Below are positions 5,969 through 8,104 of a DNA stretch of 8,104 bases, piece by piece. Under the pieces are notes generated by a model. That model ran no database searches. It worked only from the letters and a program-made list of their open reading frames with translations, and was not told where the DNA came from. The first letter of the stretch is position 1; every line of letters starts with the position of its first letter. This DNA comes from an uncultured Lachnospiraceae bacterium (GTDB lineage: Bacteria; Bacillota_A; Clostridia; Lachnospirales; Lachnospiraceae). Location: NCBI GenBank assembly GCA_902780985.1, contig CACZHN010000114.1, positions 1-8,104 on the forward strand, read 5' to 3'. Made by a program: the position numbers and the translations under genes.

Positions 5969-7732
5969 ATGAATTATTATTTAGACATTCTTTCGAATAT
6001 TATCGGTGATGCATTTGAGAAAGCAGGATTCTCAAGAGATTACGGTAAGGTGTTGGAATCAAACAGACCGGATCTTTGCGAATTTCAGTGTAACGGTGCA
6101 CTTTCATGTGCAAAGCAGGCAAAGATGAATCCTATGGATATAGTTGAGAAAGTTTTGGCGGAAGTAGATAAAGCAACTTTTGTTCAGCTGGAAGGAGTAA
6201 GACCGGGATTTATAAATATGTCTGTTTCGGAAGAGCATCTGACAGGATATCTGAATCAGATTAAGAATGATGCAAAGTTCGGATTAAAAGAAGTTGAGAA
6301 TCCGAAGACTATCGTTATAGATTACGGTGGACCGAATGCAGCAAAGCCGCTTCATGTAGGACATTTAAGACCAGCCGTTATCGGTGAGAGTATCAAGAGA
6401 CTTGAGAGATTTATCGGTCATAAGGTTATAGGTGATGTTCATCTGGGCGACTGGGGAATGCCTATGGGTCTTATCATTGCCGAACTCAGTATAAGATATC
6501 CGGAGTGGATATATTTTGATGAAAGTTTTGAAGGCGAGTATCCTACAGAACCACCTGTAAGTATCAGGGAGTTGGAGGAAATCTATCCTTTTGCGAGCGC
6601 TAAGTCCAAAGAAGATGAGGAGTTTAAGAAGCTTGCCCTTAAATGTACAAAGGAACTTCAGGAGGGAAGAAGAGGTTTCAGAGCTCTTTGGAAGCATATG
6701 ATAGATGTGTCAATTGCTGATCTTAAGGAGAGCTTTCAAAAGTTAGATGTTGAATTTGATCTCTGGTACGGAGAGGCATATTCTGATAAGTATATTCCGG
6801 ACATGGTTCAGAAAATGAAAGATGACGGATATGCTTATATCAGTAATGGGGCTCTTGTAGTAGATGTAAAGCAAGATGATGATAAGAAGGAAATGCCTCC
6901 TTGCATTATCCTTAAGTCAGACGGTGCATCTCTTTATGAGACAACAGATATTGCTACAATCGTTCAGCGAGTTGAGGATTATAATCCGGACAGCATTCTT
7001 TATGTAGTAGATAAGCGTCAGGAGCTTCATTTTGAGCAGGTATTCAGATGTGCAAGAAAGACAAAGCTTGTCGGAGATGATACAGAGCTTAAGTTTATCG
7101 GATTCGGTACAATGAACGGCAAAGACGGAAAGCCTTTCAAGACAAGAGATGGACAGGTTATGCGTCTTAAGGATCTTTTTGATAATGTTGTTGAGTCGAT
7201 GAAAGAGAAGATCAGTCAGAATGAAGATCTGTCTAAAGAACAGGCTGACAGCATAGCACAGATGGTAGGTCTTGCAGCAATCAAGTTCGGTGATCTTTCA
7301 AACCAGGCAAGCAAGGATTATATCTTTGATATAGACAGATTTACCTCATTTGAAGGAAAAACAGGACCGTATATTCTTTACACTATGGTAAGAATTAAGT
7401 CTATCCTCGCGAGATACGGAAAGAGCATAGACGAGATCAAAAACTATGAGCTTGTGCCTGCTAATCTTTCCAGCGAGAAGCAGCTTATGCTCCAGCTTTC
7501 AAAGTTTAATGCGGTTATCGAAAGTGCTGCAGCCGAATATGCACCTCATAAGATTTGCGGATATATGTATGATCTTACAAACTGCTTTAATTCTTTCTAT
7601 CATGAGAAGAGAATTCTTGATGAGACCGATGAACAGTATCAGCAGGGTCTCATAGCTATGTCATATATGACATATGATATGCTCTCTCGTTGCGTTGACA
7701 TTCTGGGATTTGATGTTCCTGAAAAAATGTAA
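5969..7732 (+). CDS. argS: Arginyl-tRNA synthetase
   Basis: A complete 587-residue class I aminoacyl-tRNA synthetase that charges tRNA-Arg with arginine using ATP in the cytoplasm. The N-terminal additional domain (about 1-105) recognises the tRNA. The HIGH-type signature is HVGH at 129-132 inside GGPNAAKPLHVGHLRPA, followed by GDVHLGDWGMPMG (155-167). ArgRS enzymes commonly have a degenerate KMSKS, and here PFKTRDG (389-395) fills that place. The C-terminal DALR anticodon-binding domain spans about 465-587, with YILYTMVRIKSIL at its start and the characteristic ending ILGFDVPEKM, so the gene is not truncated. The ATG at 5969 is preceded by AAGAGG about 10 bases upstream; the ATG at 5959 is out of frame. 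It has its own promoter, and the RmlC-like gene starts only 9 bases after its stop. Confidence 0.97.
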   Translation: MNYYLDILSNIIGDAFEKAGFSRDYGKVLESNRPDLCEFQCNGALSCAKQAKMNPMDIVEKVLAEVDKATFVQLEGVRPGFINMSVSEEHLTGYLNQIKNDAKFGLKEVENPKTIVIDYGGPNAAKPLHVGHLRPAVIGESIKRLERFIGHKVIGDVHLGDWGMPMGLIIAELSIRYPEWIYFDESFEGEYPTEPPVSIRELEEIYPFASAKSKEDEEFKKLALKCTKELQEGRRGFRALWKHMIDVSIADLKESFQKLDVEFDLWYGEAYSDKYIPDMVQKMKDDGYAYISNGALVVDVKQDDDKKEMPPCIILKSDGASLYETTDIATIVQRVEDYNPDSILYVVDKRQELHFEQVFRCARKTKLVGDDTELKFIGFGTMNGKDGKPFKTRDGQVMRLKDLFDNVVESMKEKISQNEDLSKEQADSIAQMVGLAAIKFGDLSNQASKDYIFDIDRFTSFEGKTGPYILYTMVRIKSILARYGKSIDEIKNYELVPANLSSEKQLMLQLSKFNAVIESAAAEYAPHKICGYMYDLTNCFNSFYHEKRILDETDEQYQQGLIAMSYMTYDMLSRCVDILGFDVPEKM

Positions 7733-7741
7733 TGGAGTTCT

Positions 7742-8104
7742 ATGGAGATAATTAGAAGACTTTTTGATAAAGCGTTGGTTTTAAAACTAAAAAACCGAAC
7801 AGATAATCGCGGGCCTATGACGATAACCTATAATGGTGAATTTACGGAGAAATGCGGTTTTTCCGTAAATGAAACAAGGTGTTATACCATGTCGAAAAAA
7901 GGCACTTTCTTTGGAATACATTACCGCGAGGAATGCAGCCCGATGGATAAACTCGTTACTGTTATTAGGGGACGAGGCATGGATTATGTAGTAGATCTGA
8001 GACCCTATTCAGACACGTATCTGCAGTGGGAAAAAATCGAATTATCGGAAGATAATGCGCTGGCAGTTTTAGTACCGGCAGGCTTCGGACATGCGTTTCA
8101 ATCG
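7742..8104 (+). CDS. RmlC-like dTDP-sugar 3,5-epimerase family protein (partial, 3' end outside window)
   Basis: The first 121 codons are open to the window edge. The translation matches the cupin fold of dTDP-4-dehydrorhamnose 3,5-epimerase: FDKALVL and DNRGPMTITYNGEF (about 8-34), FSVNETR (40-46), KKGTFFGIHYREE (52-64), KLVTVIRGRG (70-79), DYVVDLRPYSDTYLQWEKIELS (81-102) and VPAGFGHAFQS (111-121). H60 aligns with the catalytic histidine and K70 with the conserved lysine. However the usual RGIHYQ motif reads FGIHYR here, so the phosphate-contacting arginine is replaced by F57. The protein may thus be a divergent sugar-nucleotide epimerase or isomerase rather than true RmlC. The start has GGAG only 4 bases upstream and lies 9 bases after argS, suggesting read-through transcription and coupling. 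Arginine codons (CGA, CGC, AGG) are more mixed than in argS. The C-terminal third, including the catalytic tyrosine region, is not visible. Confidence 0.8.
   Translation, partial: MEIIRRLFDKALVLKLKNRTDNRGPMTITYNGEFTEKCGFSVNETRCYTMSKKGTFFGIHYREECSPMDKLVTVIRGRGMDYVVDLRPYSDTYLQWEKIELSEDNALAVLVPAGFGHAFQS

Overview
The window reads as an ordinary chromosomal segment of a low-to-moderate GC, anaerobic Gram-positive bacterium, most probably a gut Clostridia of the Lachnospiraceae type. The grounds are the strong GGAGG ribosome binding sites, the AGA-rich arginine codons, a compact gene layout, and the character of the proteins (TrpB2-type tryptophan synthase beta chain, intracellular GH43 glycosidase, clostridial-type ArgRS). 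The taxonomic assignment is inference; no marker RNA is present.

Layout. Positions 19-1386 on the minus strand hold a complete orphan trpB2-type gene. A 190-base divergent control region (1387-1576) separates it from a plus-strand GH43 glycosidase (1577-2959), which ends in a strong intrinsic terminator (2964-2999). A tight plus-strand cluster follows: nucleoside phosphorylase family protein (3046-3801), SpoU/TrmH-type RNA 2'-O-methyltransferase (3818-4687), nitrilase-superfamily amidase (4684-5457, overlapping its upstream neighbour by ATGA) and a duplicated-domain tautomerase (5483-5842). A 126-base gap then carries a hairpin fused to a very good promoter, which drives argS (5969-7732). Nine bases after argS begins an RmlC-type sugar-nucleotide epimerase homologue (7742 onward) that is cut by the window edge.

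How the genes relate. TrpB2 and ArgS are amino-acid/translation housekeeping functions. The GH43 enzyme has no visible secretion signal, so it probably trims imported arabino- or xylo-oligosaccharides in the cytoplasm. The four-gene cluster combines enzymes that could act on nucleosides and small nitrogen compounds, but a shared pathway is only a guess. The RmlC-like gene may open a cell-surface or exopolysaccharide sugar cluster beyond the window.

I found no CRISPR array, insertion sequence, phage gene, tRNA, rRNA, or convincing riboswitch/T-box. I see no clear new biological system. The best items for a second look are the terminator-like palindrome that contains the argS -35 box, the short ORF ending on the GH43 start codon, the duplicated tautomerase, and the altered active-site motif of the RmlC-like protein.
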